From assembly GCA_913055635.1 (NCBI GenBank), contig CAJXLK010000033.1:1-52945 (forward strand): DNA of 52,945 nt. Reading direction: 5' to 3'. The notes beneath the pieces were generated by a model. That model searched no databases. It was given only the letters and a program-made list of their open reading frames with translations, and was not told the origin of the DNA. Source of the DNA: an uncultured Bacteroidota bacterium. GTDB lineage: Bacteria; Bacteroidota; Bacteroidia; Bacteroidales; UBA12077. This document shows positions 16,617 to 25,643 of the stretch, one piece after another (positions within the stretch are counted from its first letter, which is position 1; each line of letters starts with the position of its first letter). The position numbers were made by a program, and so were the translations under genes.

Positions 16617-19238
16617 ATGGATATAGCAAAGAAGTATGATCCGGCACAGGTAGAAGGCAAATGGTATCAACACTGGATGGATAAGGGCTATTTTCGCTCG
16701 CAGCCGGATGAGCGTGAACCATACACCATCGTGATCCCCCCACCTAATGTCACGGGTGTTTTGCACATGGGTCATATTTTGAACAACACCATTCAGGATA
16801 TTCTGATTCGACGGGCGCGGATGCAGGGGAAGAATGCCTGCTGGGTACCCGGCACTGATCATGCTTCGATTGCCACCGAAGCCAAAGTGGTGGATAAACT
16901 GAGAAAGGAGGGGGTGGATAAAACTTCGCTCACCCGGGAAGAATTTCTGAAACATGCCTGGGAATGGAAGGAGAAGCATGGAGGCATCATCCTCGAGCAG
17001 CTCAAGAAGCTTGGTGCTTCGTGCGACTGGAGCCGCACCAAGTTTACCATGGATGATGACATGTATGAAAGTGTCATTCAGGTTTTTGTGGAACTTTTCA
17101 ACAAAGGTTACATATATCGGGGAGCCCGGATGGTCAACTGGGATCCGGCAGCCCAAACCGCCATCTCCGATGAGGAGGTCAATTACAAGGAGGTTAACTC
17201 CAAACTTTATTATGTGCGTTATCCGGTGGAAGGGGAAGATGAAAGCATTGAAATTGCCACCACCCGTCCGGAGACCATCTTGGGCGACAGCGGTATCTGT
17301 GTCCATCCTGAGGATGAGCGCTATACCCACCTGCATGGCAAACAGGTGATTGTCCCGGTCATCAACCGCCGGGTGCCTTTGGTGGTCGATGAGTACGTGG
17401 ACCGCGAATTTGGCACCGGCGCCCTGAAAATCACCCCGGCTCATGATGAGAACGACCATGAGATCGGCTTGCGCCATAACCTGGCGACCATCGATATCTT
17501 CAATGACGATGGCACCTTAAATGAAAAGGCACAGGTCCATGTGGGTACCGATCGTTTTCAGGCCCGCAAAGCTTTTGTGAAGGACCTGGAAAGGGAAGGA
17601 TACCTGATCAGGGTAGAGGATTATACCAACAGCATCGGCTTTTCTGAGCGTACCGATGCGGTGATCGAGCCCAAGCTCTCCACCCAGTGGTTCTGCCGGA
17701 TGAAGGAGATGGCCCGGCCCGCCCTGGACAACGTGCTCAACGACAACATTCAGTTCCATCCGGCCAAGTTTAAGAATATGTACAAACACTGGATGGAAAA
17801 CATCAAGGATTGGTGCATCTCCCGTCAACTCTGGTGGGGCCAGCGCATACCGGCCTGGTACCTGCCCGATGGCGATTATGTGGTGGCCCGCAATGAAAAG
17901 GAAGCCCTGGATCAGGCCCGCCAGAAAACCGGCAATCCACAACTCTCCCTGGACGAGTTGAGACAGGACCCAGACGTGCTGGACACCTGGTTCTCCTCCT
18001 GGCTCTGGCCCATATCGGTTTTCGACGGCATCCGCTATCCGGATCATCAAGATGTCAATTACTATTATCCCACCGATGACCTGGTGACTGCCCCCGAAAT
18101 CCTGTTTTTCTGGGTAGCCCGGATGATCATGGCCGGTTATGAATACCGCGGGGAGAAACCCTTTAAGAACGTTTACCTGACCGGCGTGGTGCGCGATAAC
18201 CAGCGGCGTAAAATGTCCAAATCCCTGGGCAACTCGCCCGATCCCCTTCGCCTGATTGAACAATACGGAGCCGACGGGGTGCGCGTGGGCATGCTCCTGT
18301 GCTCCCCGGCCGGTAACGACCTGCTCTTCGATGAAAGCCTGACCCAACAGGGCCGCAACTTTGGCAATAAAATATGGAATGCCTTCCGCCTGGTCAAAAA
18401 CTGGCAGGTCGACCCTCAGACCACCCAGCCCGAACATTCCCGCGAGGCCATCCAGTGGTTCGAACATCGACTGAACAAGGCCATCAGCGATATGGATCAG
18501 CATTTTGAAAAATTCCGCCTCTCGGATGCCCTGATGACCTTTTACCGCCTGTTCTGGGATGACTTTGCTTCCTGGTACCTGGAAATTGTCAAACCCGCCT
18601 ATCAGCAACCCGTGGATGAGCATACCTATCAGGCTACCGTGGGATTCTTCACAACCCTGATGGAAATGCTCCACCCCATCATGCCTTTCATCACCGAAGA
18701 AATATGGCAGCTGGCCCGCAACCGCAGTGAAGATGAATCGGTCATGGTGGCCCCCCAACCCCGGCCCGAAAAATGGGATGACCAACTGTTGGACAGCTTT
18801 GAAAAAGTTCAGCAGATCATTACCTCAGTGCGGAATGTGCGCAAAGATAAGGACATTCCGCTTAAAGAAGCCCTTGAGCTGAAAGTAAACGGGCCCCACG
18901 ATGCACGGTTTGACCCCATTATCCGAAAACTGGCCAATGTCAATGCCATCGAGCAGGTCAGCAGCAAAATGGAAAATACCCTTTCCTTCATGGTACGCAC
19001 CACCGAATATTATATTCCGGTTGAAAATCTCGTGGATACGCAAGAAGAAATCAAAAAACTGGAAGAGGAACTGGAATATACCCGGGGTTTTCTCAATTCG
19101 GTGCTCAAGAAACTCAACAATGAGAAGTTTGTCAGCAATGCACCGGAAAAAGTGGTGAATCTGGAGAGAAAGAAAAAAGAAGATGCCGAGAAAAAAATCA
19201 AAACCCTCGAAGAGCGCATCGAAAGCCTGAAAGGTTAA
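16617..19238 (+). CDS. valS: Valyl-tRNA synthetase
   Basis: This 873-residue class I aminoacyl-tRNA synthetase charges tRNA-Val. The HIGH-type motif is HMGH at residues 50-53, after PPPNVTGVL. The KMSKS motif is [14 protein letters not shown] near residue 532. The editing domain is recognised by [10 protein letters not shown] and [15 protein letters not shown]. The C-terminal coiled-coil arm (from about residue 810) is rich in E, K and L and typical of ValRS. The frame is open upstream to a TTG at 16581, but the ATG at 16617 in front of [15 protein letters not shown] fits the family start. It is divergent from the DUF1573 gene. Confidence 0.97.
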   Translation: MDIAKKYDPAQVEGKWYQHWMDKGYFRSQPDEREPYTIVIPPPNVTGVLHMGHILNNTIQDILIRRARMQGKNACWVPGTDHASIATEAKVVDKLRKEGVDKTSLTREEFLKHAWEWKEKHGGIILEQLKKLGASCDWSRTKFTMDDDMYESVIQVFVELFNKGYIYRGARMVNWDPAAQTAISDEEVNYKEVNSKLYYVRYPVEGEDESIEIATTRPETILGDSGICVHPEDERYTHLHGKQVIVPVINRRVPLVVDEYVDREFGTGALKITPAHDENDHEIGLRHNLATIDIFNDDGTLNEKAQVHVGTDRFQARKAFVKDLEREGYLIRVEDYTNSIGFSERTDAVIEPKLSTQWFCRMKEMARPALDNVLNDNIQFHPAKFKNMYKHWMENIKDWCISRQLWWGQRIPAWYLPDGDYVVARNEKEALDQARQKTGNPQLSLDELRQDPDVLDTWFSSWLWPISVFDGIRYPDHQDVNYYYPTDDLVTAPEILFFWVARMIMAGYEYRGEKPFKNVYLTGVVRDNQRRKMSKSLGNSPDPLRLIEQYGADGVRVGMLLCSPAGNDLLFDESLTQQGRNFGNKIWNAFRLVKNWQVDPQTTQPEHSREAIQWFEHRLNKAISDMDQHFEKFRLSDALMTFYRLFWDDFASWYLEIVKPAYQQPVDEHTYQATVGFFTTLMEMLHPIMPFITEEIWQLARNRSEDESVMVAPQPRPEKWDDQLLDSFEKVQQIITSVRNVRKDKDIPLKEALELKVNGPHDARFDPIIRKLANVNAIEQVSSKMENTLSFMVRTTEYYIPVENLVDTQEEIKKLEEELEYTRGFLNSVLKKLNNEKFVSNAPEKVVNLERKKKEDAEKKIKTLEERIESLKG

Positions 19239-19304
19239 TCGGGCTGTACCGGCCGGTTAACTTAAATTCTCTTTTATAACATATTATTTCCCTTTGGGAT
19301 ATCT

Positions 19305-19330
19305 GACTTTTATGTTTACTTAGTATCCCA
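19305..19330. promoter_or_regulatory. Inverted repeat upstream of the glutamine synthetase gene
   Basis: A perfect 7-bp inverted repeat, TGGGATA and TATCCCA, with a 12-base spacer, stands about 87 bp before the glutamine synthetase ATG. It could be an operator or a leader hairpin; there is no following T-run, so it is not an intrinsic terminator for valS. Confidence 0.35.
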
Positions 19331-19416
19331 ACGAAAACCTTTTCGATCGCGGTAACCCATCAGCATAAAAAGGCAAGAAGACCCGGGAAAAGTCAATCAA
19401 ATCAAAATACATCACC

Positions 19417-20925
19417 ATGAAAGATTCGAATATTTTAATGAATCCCAATGAGCTTGTACGTTTTCTCAAAAAGCCCGCATCTCAGTTCACCAGGAAAGAC
19501 CTGATGGATTTCATCGAGGCCTTTGAGATTGAGATGGTTAATTTCCGGTATGTTGGAGAAGATGGTAAGTTGAAGACCCTTAATTTTATCATCTCCAGCA
19601 AGGAGCATTTGAACACCATTCTGACTTACGGAGAGCGTGTGGATGGTTCCAGCCTGTTTTCCTTTATTGAGGCGGGCTCGAGCGACCTCTATGTTGTACC
19701 TCGTTTCAAGACTGCCTTTGTCAATCCTTTTTCAGAGGTTCCGGCGTTGGATGTGTTGTGCTCGTTTTACAACAGCAACGGTCAGCCCTTAGAGAGTGCC
19801 CCGGAAAATATTTTGCGCAAGGCCCATAAGCAGTTTCAAAAGACCACGGGTTATACTATGAAAGCCCTGGGGGAGCTGGAGTACTATGTCAACAGCACCC
19901 GGGAAGATCTCTTCCCGGCTTCCGATCAGTGTGGGTATCATGCTTCCAAGCCCTTTGCCAAGTTTGAGGAGCTGCGCACCGAAGCCCTCCGTTTGATTGC
20001 GCAGGCTGGTGGGCAGGTTAAATACGGCCACAGTGAAGTCGGCAATTTTTATTCTGAAACCGAGATGTTCGAACAGCATGAGATTGAATTCCTGCCCACC
20101 GAAGTCGAGGATGCGGTGGATCAAATGGTGGTAGCCAAATGGATTTTGCGCATGCTGGCCCTGGAAAGAGGGGTTGAAATCAGCTTTGCCCCCAAGATCA
20201 CCGTTGGCAAAGCCGGAAGTGGCCTGCACATCCACATGATGATGGAAAAAGATGGTCACAACATGATGGTCGATCAAAACGGACTGAGTGATGCGGCCAA
20301 AAAGATGATAGCAGGTATCCTTGACCTGTCCGACGCCTTGACGGCTTTTGGCAATACCATCCCCACCTCTTATCTGCGGCTGGTTCCTCATCAGGAAGCC
20401 CCCACCAACATCTGCTGGGGCGACCGCAATCGTTCAGCCCTGGTGCGGGTTCCCCTGGGATGGAACGTACAAAGCAATATGATCCAGGATGCCAATCCCC
20501 AGGAATGCCTCGATGGCCAACCCCAGTCTTCCAATAAACAAACCATTGAATTCAGGGCCCCCGACGGTTCGGCGGACTTGTATCATTTGATGGCCGGTTT
20601 GGTTGTGGCCACCCTCCACGGCATGGAGATGGACAAGGCCCTGGAAAAGGCCCGGCAATTATATGTCGATGTGAATATCTTTGAGGAGGAACATAAGGAT
20701 CAGCTTGATAAACTGGAGAAGCTGCCTGAATCCTGTTATGCCTCGGCCGAGCGGTTGGAGGCCAAAAGAGATGTCTTTGAGAAATATGGCATCTTCCCCA
20801 AAGGAACCCTTAACAGTTTTATCGGCAAGCTCAAATCATACGACGACAAGAATTTGAGTGAACAGCTCTATGGCAAGGAAGAAGAGATCCGCCAGCTGGT
20901 GATCAAGTATATCCATACCATGTAG
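19417..20925 (+). CDS. glnA: Glutamine synthetase (GlnA family)
   Basis: The 502-residue protein has the GS beta-grasp domain at about 35-115 and the catalytic domain after it. Recognisable blocks are ERVDGSSLFSF, GSGLHIHMMM (ammonia/glutamate site), RSALVRVPLG (ATP site) and EFRAPDGSADLYHLMAG. It makes glutamine from glutamate, ammonia and ATP. The length fits type I rather than the ~730-residue type III enzymes common in Bacteroides. It is monocistronic, with a 178-bp leader containing an inverted repeat and an unusually long structured 3' region. A gamma-glutamyl-ligase role on another amine is possible, since GlnA paralogues do that, but the signature is that of a normal GS. Confidence 0.88.
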   Translation: MKDSNILMNPNELVRFLKKPASQFTRKDLMDFIEAFEIEMVNFRYVGEDGKLKTLNFIISSKEHLNTILTYGERVDGSSLFSFIEAGSSDLYVVPRFKTAFVNPFSEVPALDVLCSFYNSNGQPLESAPENILRKAHKQFQKTTGYTMKALGELEYYVNSTREDLFPASDQCGYHASKPFAKFEELRTEALRLIAQAGGQVKYGHSEVGNFYSETEMFEQHEIEFLPTEVEDAVDQMVVAKWILRMLALERGVEISFAPKITVGKAGSGLHIHMMMEKDGHNMMVDQNGLSDAAKKMIAGILDLSDALTAFGNTIPTSYLRLVPHQEAPTNICWGDRNRSALVRVPLGWNVQSNMIQDANPQECLDGQPQSSNKQTIEFRAPDGSADLYHLMAGLVVATLHGMEMDKALEKARQLYVDVNIFEEEHKDQLDKLEKLPESCYASAERLEAKRDVFEKYGIFPKGTLNSFIGKLKSYDDKNLSEQLYGKEEEIRQLVIKYIHTM

Positions 20926-21253
20926 TCTGTCCCCAGGGTGTTGGCTATTCATCCCAGTGGAGGCTTTCTATAGGGAGTTGAATATCCATACCCTATAGGT
21001 TGTTTATATAAACCTTGCCATTTATACGATCCAGGGCCTTTGTTGGCCATTTCTGCCATGAAGGCCCTCCGTTCCTTACAGGTTAGTGATGTAAGCCTGA
21101 CACCAGGGCAGATGAAAGCGGTTGTTTTCTGCCGTTCAATAAAAAGCCGGCGAAGTCCGGAGGTTATGTTGGGGAGGGTCGCTATTGCTTGACGCTTGCC
21201 GGAAGAAATGGCGCAAGGTTCGGGTATTCAAATAAAAATTTTAAAAACTTGAG
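20926..21253 (+). other. Structured gene-free region after glnA (candidate sRNA or long 3' UTR)
   Basis: No gene is supported here. Two perfect hairpins stand out: CTATAGGG / CCCTATAG at 20968-20998 (8 bp, 15-base loop) and AGGGCCTT / AAGGCCCT at 21033-21068 (8 bp, with an inner GGC/GCC pair). A weaker one is GGCAGA / TCTGCC near 21110-21136. CCTCCG (21066) could also pair with CGGAGG (21162) to close a larger domain. The stretch ends in a strong plus-strand terminator. Whether it is the tail of the glnA transcript or a separate small RNA cannot be decided; I did not match it to RNase P, tmRNA, 6S or SRP RNA. Confidence 0.4.
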
Positions 21254-21289
21254 CCGGGTCGGGGTTACAGCCCCGGTCCGGTTTTTTTT
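21254..21289 (+). terminator. Strong intrinsic terminator
   Basis: CCGGGTCGGGG pairs with CCCCGGTCCGG (11 bp including two G-T wobbles) over a six-base loop, followed by eight T residues at 21282-21289. The T-run overlaps the stop codon of the minus-strand nhaC gene (21290-21288). In the other direction the hairpin is followed by CTCAAGTTTTTAAAATTTTT, so it may serve both strands. Confidence 0.9.
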
Positions 21290-23276
21290 AGATCTTTTTG
21301 AAGAGGGGTTTGGCTTTCATCGATTTTTTTCCAAAGAAGTGGACGATCAAAAACAGCAGCAGGATGCCTGCGGGGAAGGTGACATAACCGGGCACGCCGT
21401 AGGCGGCGGGGACAGTCCCCACCCCGATGGCCACTCCTCCTACAGTCAGGGCATAGGGAAGTTGGGTGCGTACGTGGTCGATGTGGTTGCAAGAGCTGGC
21501 CAGGGAGCTGAGTATGGTGGTATCGGAAATGGGCGAGCAATGGTCTCCCAACACAGATCCGGCCAGCACACAGGAAACCACGTTGTAGAATAGGTTCAGG
21601 GCAATGGCATGTTCCAGGCCGGCTTGGGTGGCAATAAGCCATGAGGCGGGCAGGATAAGGGGGTAGAGGATGGCCATGGTGCCCCAGGAGGAGCCGGTGG
21701 AAAAGGCCACCAGGGCCGCCAGAATGAAAGTCAGGGCTGGCACCAAAAAGGGGGCCAGGTTAATCTGAATCAGGCTCTGCGAAATAAAATCGGCCGTATG
21801 CAGGTGTTCGGTTAACAGGGCCAACGACCAGGCCAGTACCAAAATGATGATGGCCGTGAGCATCGTCTTAAACCCGTTGATCAGGGTCTCAATGGTATCC
21901 TTTAAATTCAGGATCTTTTGGACCACCGTCAGCAACAGGGCTGCGATCACCCCCAAAATCGACGACCACAACAGCGCCTTGAATGAGTCTGAATTGCCGA
22001 TGATCACCGATAATTTCTTGGAAAACGCCAGCTGTTCATTCGCCCATACCTGCGGGTCCCAGCCGGTGTAAAGCAGCCCGATAAATGTGCCGAAGATGAC
22101 AATGGCCACCGGGATCACCGCATTGAAACCTTTGGGCCTGACATGCCCGGGTACCTCAATTTCCCGCGATTGAGCCGAATCCTCATTGCTGTGCCGATGT
22201 GAGGTGACATCTCCCGAACGGGCCCTTTGCTCTGCCTTGAACATGGGCCCGTAGTCACGCCCCTTATAAGTCAACAACAGGATGAAGATCAGGGCAAAAA
22301 TGGGATAAAACGAATAGGCCAGCGAGTTAATGAACACATTGTATGGACTTTGCTCCAGCCCCAGGGTGTTGATGCCCCCCTGGATGTAGCTTAATTCCGC
22401 CCCGATCCAGGTGGTTACAAAGGCCACCGATGCAATGGGGGCCGCTGTCGAATCAACGATATAGGCCAGTTTTTCCCGGGAAATTTTTAAACGGTCGGTT
22501 ACCGGCCGCATCGTGTTGCCCACCACCAGCGTGTTGGCATAATCGTCGAAAAAGATGGCAATGCCCAACAACCAGGTCACAAACTGCCCCGATCGGGCAC
22601 TGCGGGCAAATTTGGAGAGAACGTTCACTACCCCCTTCATGCCCCCGTTTTTGGTGATGATCCCCACCATGCCCCCTATCAGCATCGAAAAAACAATGAT
22701 GCTTAAATGTTCGGTGTTGCCCAGTGAATGAAGGACATAGGTGTCGGGGATGGCAAAGATTCCCTTGAAAACCGCACTGAACCAGCCGGCCCCCTGGTGT
22801 GCGTATATGGTGCTGGTGCCAATCAATATCCCAATGAACAGAGCCGAATAAACCTCCTTGAAGATCAATGCGAAAAGAATGGCCACCAAAGGCGGAATGA
22901 TCGAAAACCACAGCGGTATCGGATCTACATGGGTACGGTAAGTATAATCCCCATGAGTGATCACCAGTTTACCTTCCCGGTCAAATTTTTTCTCAAACGT
23001 GGCCCGTCCCCGAACCACCTTGACCGAACGCACCGAGTCGTTTACTCCAATATCCACCTGTTTCCCTTCATATTGCTTTCTCAGCGCTGGATCCTTGAAA
23101 GAAAGCGTGATCTCATGAGAAATGTTGCGGATGATGATCTCTGTATGTTCGATGGTTATCGCCGGGTCGCGGTCAGACACCCGGGTGCTGTCGCTAGGCT
23201 GGCTGTATAGGGGGGAGGAAAAATTCGCAATCAGAGAAATGAGCAAGAATAGAGCGATGGCTGCTTTTTCTCTCAT
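21288..23276 (-). CDS. NhaC-family Na+/H+ antiporter with N-terminal extracytoplasmic domain
   Basis: This 662-residue inner-membrane protein starts with a signal-like segment (ends near SPLYSQ) and an extra domain at about 35-120. The extra domain looks like a small beta sandwich (EHTEIIIRNISHEITLSF, then DREGKLVITHGDY). About twelve membrane helices follow. The transporter core carries IFFDDYANTLVVGNTMRP, STAAPIASVAFVTTW, FSTGSSWGTMAILYPL and SVLGDHCSPISDTTILSS, which are typical of NhaC. It should exchange sodium (or another cation, or a metabolite) for protons. The stop codon lies in the T-run of a terminator. The N-terminal domain is unusual compared with the ~470-residue classical NhaC. 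Confidence 0.9.
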   Translation of the reverse strand: MREKAAIALFLLISLIANFSSPLYSQPSDSTRVSDRDPAITIEHTEIIIRNISHEITLSFKDPALRKQYEGKQVDIGVNDSVRSVKVVRGRATFEKKFDREGKLVITHGDYTYRTHVDPIPLWFSIIPPLVAILFALIFKEVYSALFIGILIGTSTIYAHQGAGWFSAVFKGIFAIPDTYVLHSLGNTEHLSIIVFSMLIGGMVGIITKNGGMKGVVNVLSKFARSARSGQFVTWLLGIAIFFDDYANTLVVGNTMRPVTDRLKISREKLAYIVDSTAAPIASVAFVTTWIGAELSYIQGGINTLGLEQSPYNVFINSLAYSFYPIFALIFILLLTYKGRDYGPMFKAEQRARSGDVTSHRHSNEDSAQSREIEVPGHVRPKGFNAVIPVAIVIFGTFIGLLYTGWDPQVWANEQLAFSKKLSVIIGNSDSFKALLWSSILGVIAALLLTVVQKILNLKDTIETLINGFKTMLTAIIILVLAWSLALLTEHLHTADFISQSLIQINLAPFLVPALTFILAALVAFSTGSSWGTMAILYPLILPASWLIATQAGLEHAIALNLFYNVVSCVLAGSVLGDHCSPISDTTILSSLASSCNHIDHVRTQLPYALTVGGVAIGVGTVPAAYGVPGYVTFPAGILLLFLIVHFFGKKSMKAKPLFKKI

Positions 23277-23517
23277 GAGCTATTATTTTATGGAAGCATC
23301 TAATGTAATTAAAATAATTTATTTCGTTATAATTATATGCCGTTAAAATATTCGCCCAGGCTTCATGACGAGGTGGAGTTTCCATGGAAAATTGCAGGAC
23401 CTGAAAATCAAACATTCGGGTCTTTGAACTTTGATGGGAGTGCGGTGTTAAAATGTATAAACAATTTAATACCAGAGCCATAATCCAATGAAGCCCCCTG
23501 GTTTTTATGCCCGTGTT

Positions 23518-23549
23518 TTTGAATTTGAGTCAAAATTGTTGTAATTTGG
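23518..23549 (+). promoter_or_regulatory. Candidate Bacteroidota promoter for the YqgE gene
   Basis: TTTG (23518-23521), a 20-base spacer and TAATTTGG (23542-23549) approach the Bacteroidota consensus TTTG-N19-TAnnTTTG. The ATG of the YqgE gene follows 21 bases later. Confidence 0.4.
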
Positions 23550-23570
23550 TTATTGATAAATGTATGATCT

Positions 23571-24158
23571 ATGCAGATTCATTATGACTTTTTTAAAGTA
23601 GAAAATGAAAATATGGCGCCCCGTCAGGGTCGCATCCTGATATCCGAACCGTTGCTGAGCGACTCCTATTTCAAGCGTTCGGTGGTATTGTTGACGGAAC
23701 ATTCGGAGAACGGGTCGGTGGGTTTCGTATTGAATAAACCCATTGATTTGTCGATTAATGAAGTGATCAAAGATTTCCCAAAATTTGACACCCAACTTTA
23801 TGTGGGGGGTCCGGTGGGCAAAGATACGGTTCATTATATTCATACCCTGGGCGAGATGATTCCCCATTCGGTTCATGTGAAGGATGATATTTATTGGGGG
23901 GGCGATTTTGACCGGGTCAAGGAACTGATCGAGGAAGGATTGATCGAATCCTCCCAGATCCGTTTTTTCCTGGGTTATTCGGGATGGAGCCCCAGGCAAT
24001 TGGAAGGGGAGATTGAGAACAATGCCTGGCTTATCTCGGAGGTCAAGGGATCCTGGATTATGTCGCCCGATGAAAATATGTGGAAAGAAGTGCTCAACAG
24101 CCTGGGCAATCGCTATAAGATTTGGACGAACTGCCCTGAAAATCCGGCTTTAAATTAA
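23571..24158 (+). CDS. YqgE/AlgH family protein (UPF0301)
   Basis: The 195-residue protein is a full-length YqgE/AlgH member. Signatures are GRILISEPLLSDSYFKRSV, VGFVLNKPIDLSI, YVGGPVGKDTVHYIH and FFLGYSGWSPRQLEGEI. The family is widespread in Gram-negative bacteria; its molecular function is not known. Transcription is rightward and converges with the aminotransferase gene, with which it shares the four bases TTAA as overlapping stop codons (24155-24158). Confidence 0.93.
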   Translation: MQIHYDFFKVENENMAPRQGRILISEPLLSDSYFKRSVVLLTEHSENGSVGFVLNKPIDLSINEVIKDFPKFDTQLYVGGPVGKDTVHYIHTLGEMIPHSVHVKDDIYWGGDFDRVKELIEEGLIESSQIRFFLGYSGWSPRQLEGEIENNAWLISEVKGSWIMSPDENMWKEVLNSLGNRYKIWTNCPENPALN

Positions 24159-25006
24159 TCCAGGGCCGTTCGTTCATTGAGTTTTAGATGCAGTTTTTTG
24201 GCGGTAGACTTAAAATACCTTTTCTTCCCTATACCGCTCACCCATTGAATGCCCTCAATTGCATTGGTGAGGAATACCTCCTCGGCGTGCAGGAAGTCTT
24301 CCATTTCCAGAGGATGCTGATCATCCACTTCCCATCCGGATTGAAGGGCCAGTTTGATGATGTTTTTGCGCATCACCCCGTCCAGGCAACCGGAGGCCAG
24401 GGGAGGGGTAAAGAGTTTTGCGTGACGAACCAAAAACACATTGGAAGAAATGGCCCCGGTAACCTCCTCCCTGGTATTAAGAAGCAGGCATTCATCCAGG
24501 CTTTTTTCGACCTTAAAGACTCCGGCCAGGGTATGCACCATTCGGTGGGTGGTCTTCACATTGATCAGGGGATGAAGGGGTTGGGTCATGCCGGTATATA
24601 CATCCAGCAAAAGGCCGCGGCTGTTGAACGGATAGGAGTCTTCCGGGAGCTTATAACTTTCAATGATGTATGAACAAGAAGGGTCGCTTGGGGCGTAATC
24701 GCCGCCGGTATTGCGGAAAACCGTCAGGCGAACCTTTGCCCCTTTCAGGTGCCTGTTCTTGTGAAGCAGACGGGTGATTTCGCGATAAATCCCATGGTTT
24801 TTTATTTTCCCGGGTATATCCATTTTAAGTGTGGACAGCGAACTGGTCAGGCGTTGGATGTGATCGCTAAAGAACTGAACGTGTGTGCCATTGGCGTGCA
24901 TCCATTCAAACAGGGCATCGCCATATTGAAAACCACGGTTGGTATGGTGAATCACCGGCTCTTCCGCTTTGTAGTAGCTGCCGTTCAGATTGATGTATTG
25001 CTGCAT
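24155..25006 (-). CDS. Class IV aminotransferase (PabC/IlvE-like)
   Basis: The 283-residue fold type IV PLP enzyme has RGFQYGDALFEWM near residue 24, the likely Schiff-base lysine K151 in INVKTTHRM and the C-terminal VFLTNAIEGIQWV block. Relatives are aminodeoxychorismate lyase and branched-chain aminotransferases; the size suits the former, as part of folate synthesis. One key residue is odd: where the family normally has a glutamate (x-E-xxSSN-F) that contacts the pyridine nitrogen of PLP, this protein has glycine in EVTGAISSNVF. It is last in a four-gene leftward operon (12 bp from the rhomboid gene). It may therefore have altered activity; the folate role is uncertain. Confidence 0.85.
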   Translation of the reverse strand: MQQYINLNGSYYKAEEPVIHHTNRGFQYGDALFEWMHANGTHVQFFSDHIQRLTSSLSTLKMDIPGKIKNHGIYREITRLLHKNRHLKGAKVRLTVFRNTGGDYAPSDPSCSYIIESYKLPEDSYPFNSRGLLLDVYTGMTQPLHPLINVKTTHRMVHTLAGVFKVEKSLDECLLLNTREEVTGAISSNVFLVRHAKLFTPPLASGCLDGVMRKNIIKLALQSGWEVDDQHPLEMEDFLHAEEVFLTNAIEGIQWVSGIGKKRYFKSTAKKLHLKLNERTALD

Positions 25007-25018
25007 GAGCTTTTCCCT

Positions 25019-25630
25019 TTAAAACAGCTTGTTGAAGAAGTATTCCAGTTGGATCGGATCCAGCAGGATGGGGTAAACAAAGCCAAAAACGGCTCCGATG
25101 AAGTGGGCATCGTGATTGACCCGCTGTCCGCCGCGTTTGCGCATGTACTGGCTGTAAACCAGGTAAAGCACACCGAAGACAATGGCCGGAATGGGCACGA
25201 TGCCCATTAAAAGCAAGGTCTGACGGGGAGAAAAGAAAATGTAGGCGAAAACCACGGCCGAAACGGCTCCCGAAGCTCCAATGGCATTGTAGTGGTAATT
25301 GTCTTTGTGCTTTTGAAGGGTCGAAATCGTGGCCACGATCATACCCCCAAAGTATAGGATCAGAAAATGCAGGGTGCCATCGGCGATCTTATTTCGTGCT
25401 TCCAGCAGATTTAACTCTTTCTCCACCGCCTGGCCAAAGGAGAAAAGTACAAGCATGTTGACCAGCAAATGGATCCAGTCGGCATGGATAAACCCGTGGG
25501 TGATTACCCGGTACCATTGCCTGTGATGATATACCTGGTAAGGATTGAGCTGCATCCTGATAAACAGCCCCCTGTTGCGCAGGGCAAAAAAAGAGGCCGC
25601 AGCTGTGATGCCAACAATGATAGGGGTCAT
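25019..25630 (-). CDS. Rhomboid-family intramembrane serine protease
   Basis: The 203-residue membrane protein has a rhomboid core. HADWIHLLVNMLVLFSFG is the first conserved helix, the nucleophile serine is in IGASGAVSAVV, and the catalytic histidine is in DAHFIGAVFGF. About six membrane helices are expected. Such proteases cut transmembrane helices of other proteins; the substrate here is unknown. It sits in the middle of an operon with AMP nucleosidase, holA and a class IV aminotransferase, spaced 13 and 12 bp from its neighbours. Confidence 0.92.
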   Translation of the reverse strand: MTPIIVGITAAASFFALRNRGLFIRMQLNPYQVYHHRQWYRVITHGFIHADWIHLLVNMLVLFSFGQAVEKELNLLEARNKIADGTLHFLILYFGGMIVATISTLQKHKDNYHYNAIGASGAVSAVVFAYIFFSPRQTLLLMGIVPIPAIVFGVLYLVYSQYMRKRGGQRVNHDAHFIGAVFGFVYPILLDPIQLEYFFNKLF

Positions 25631-25643
25631 CCTGCATTCATTT

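Noticed and set aside
21169-21253. Resemblance of the stretch before the terminator to SRP RNA
   Set aside because: Only a few bases (CCGGAAG) match; the tetraloop and conserved domain IV order are absent.
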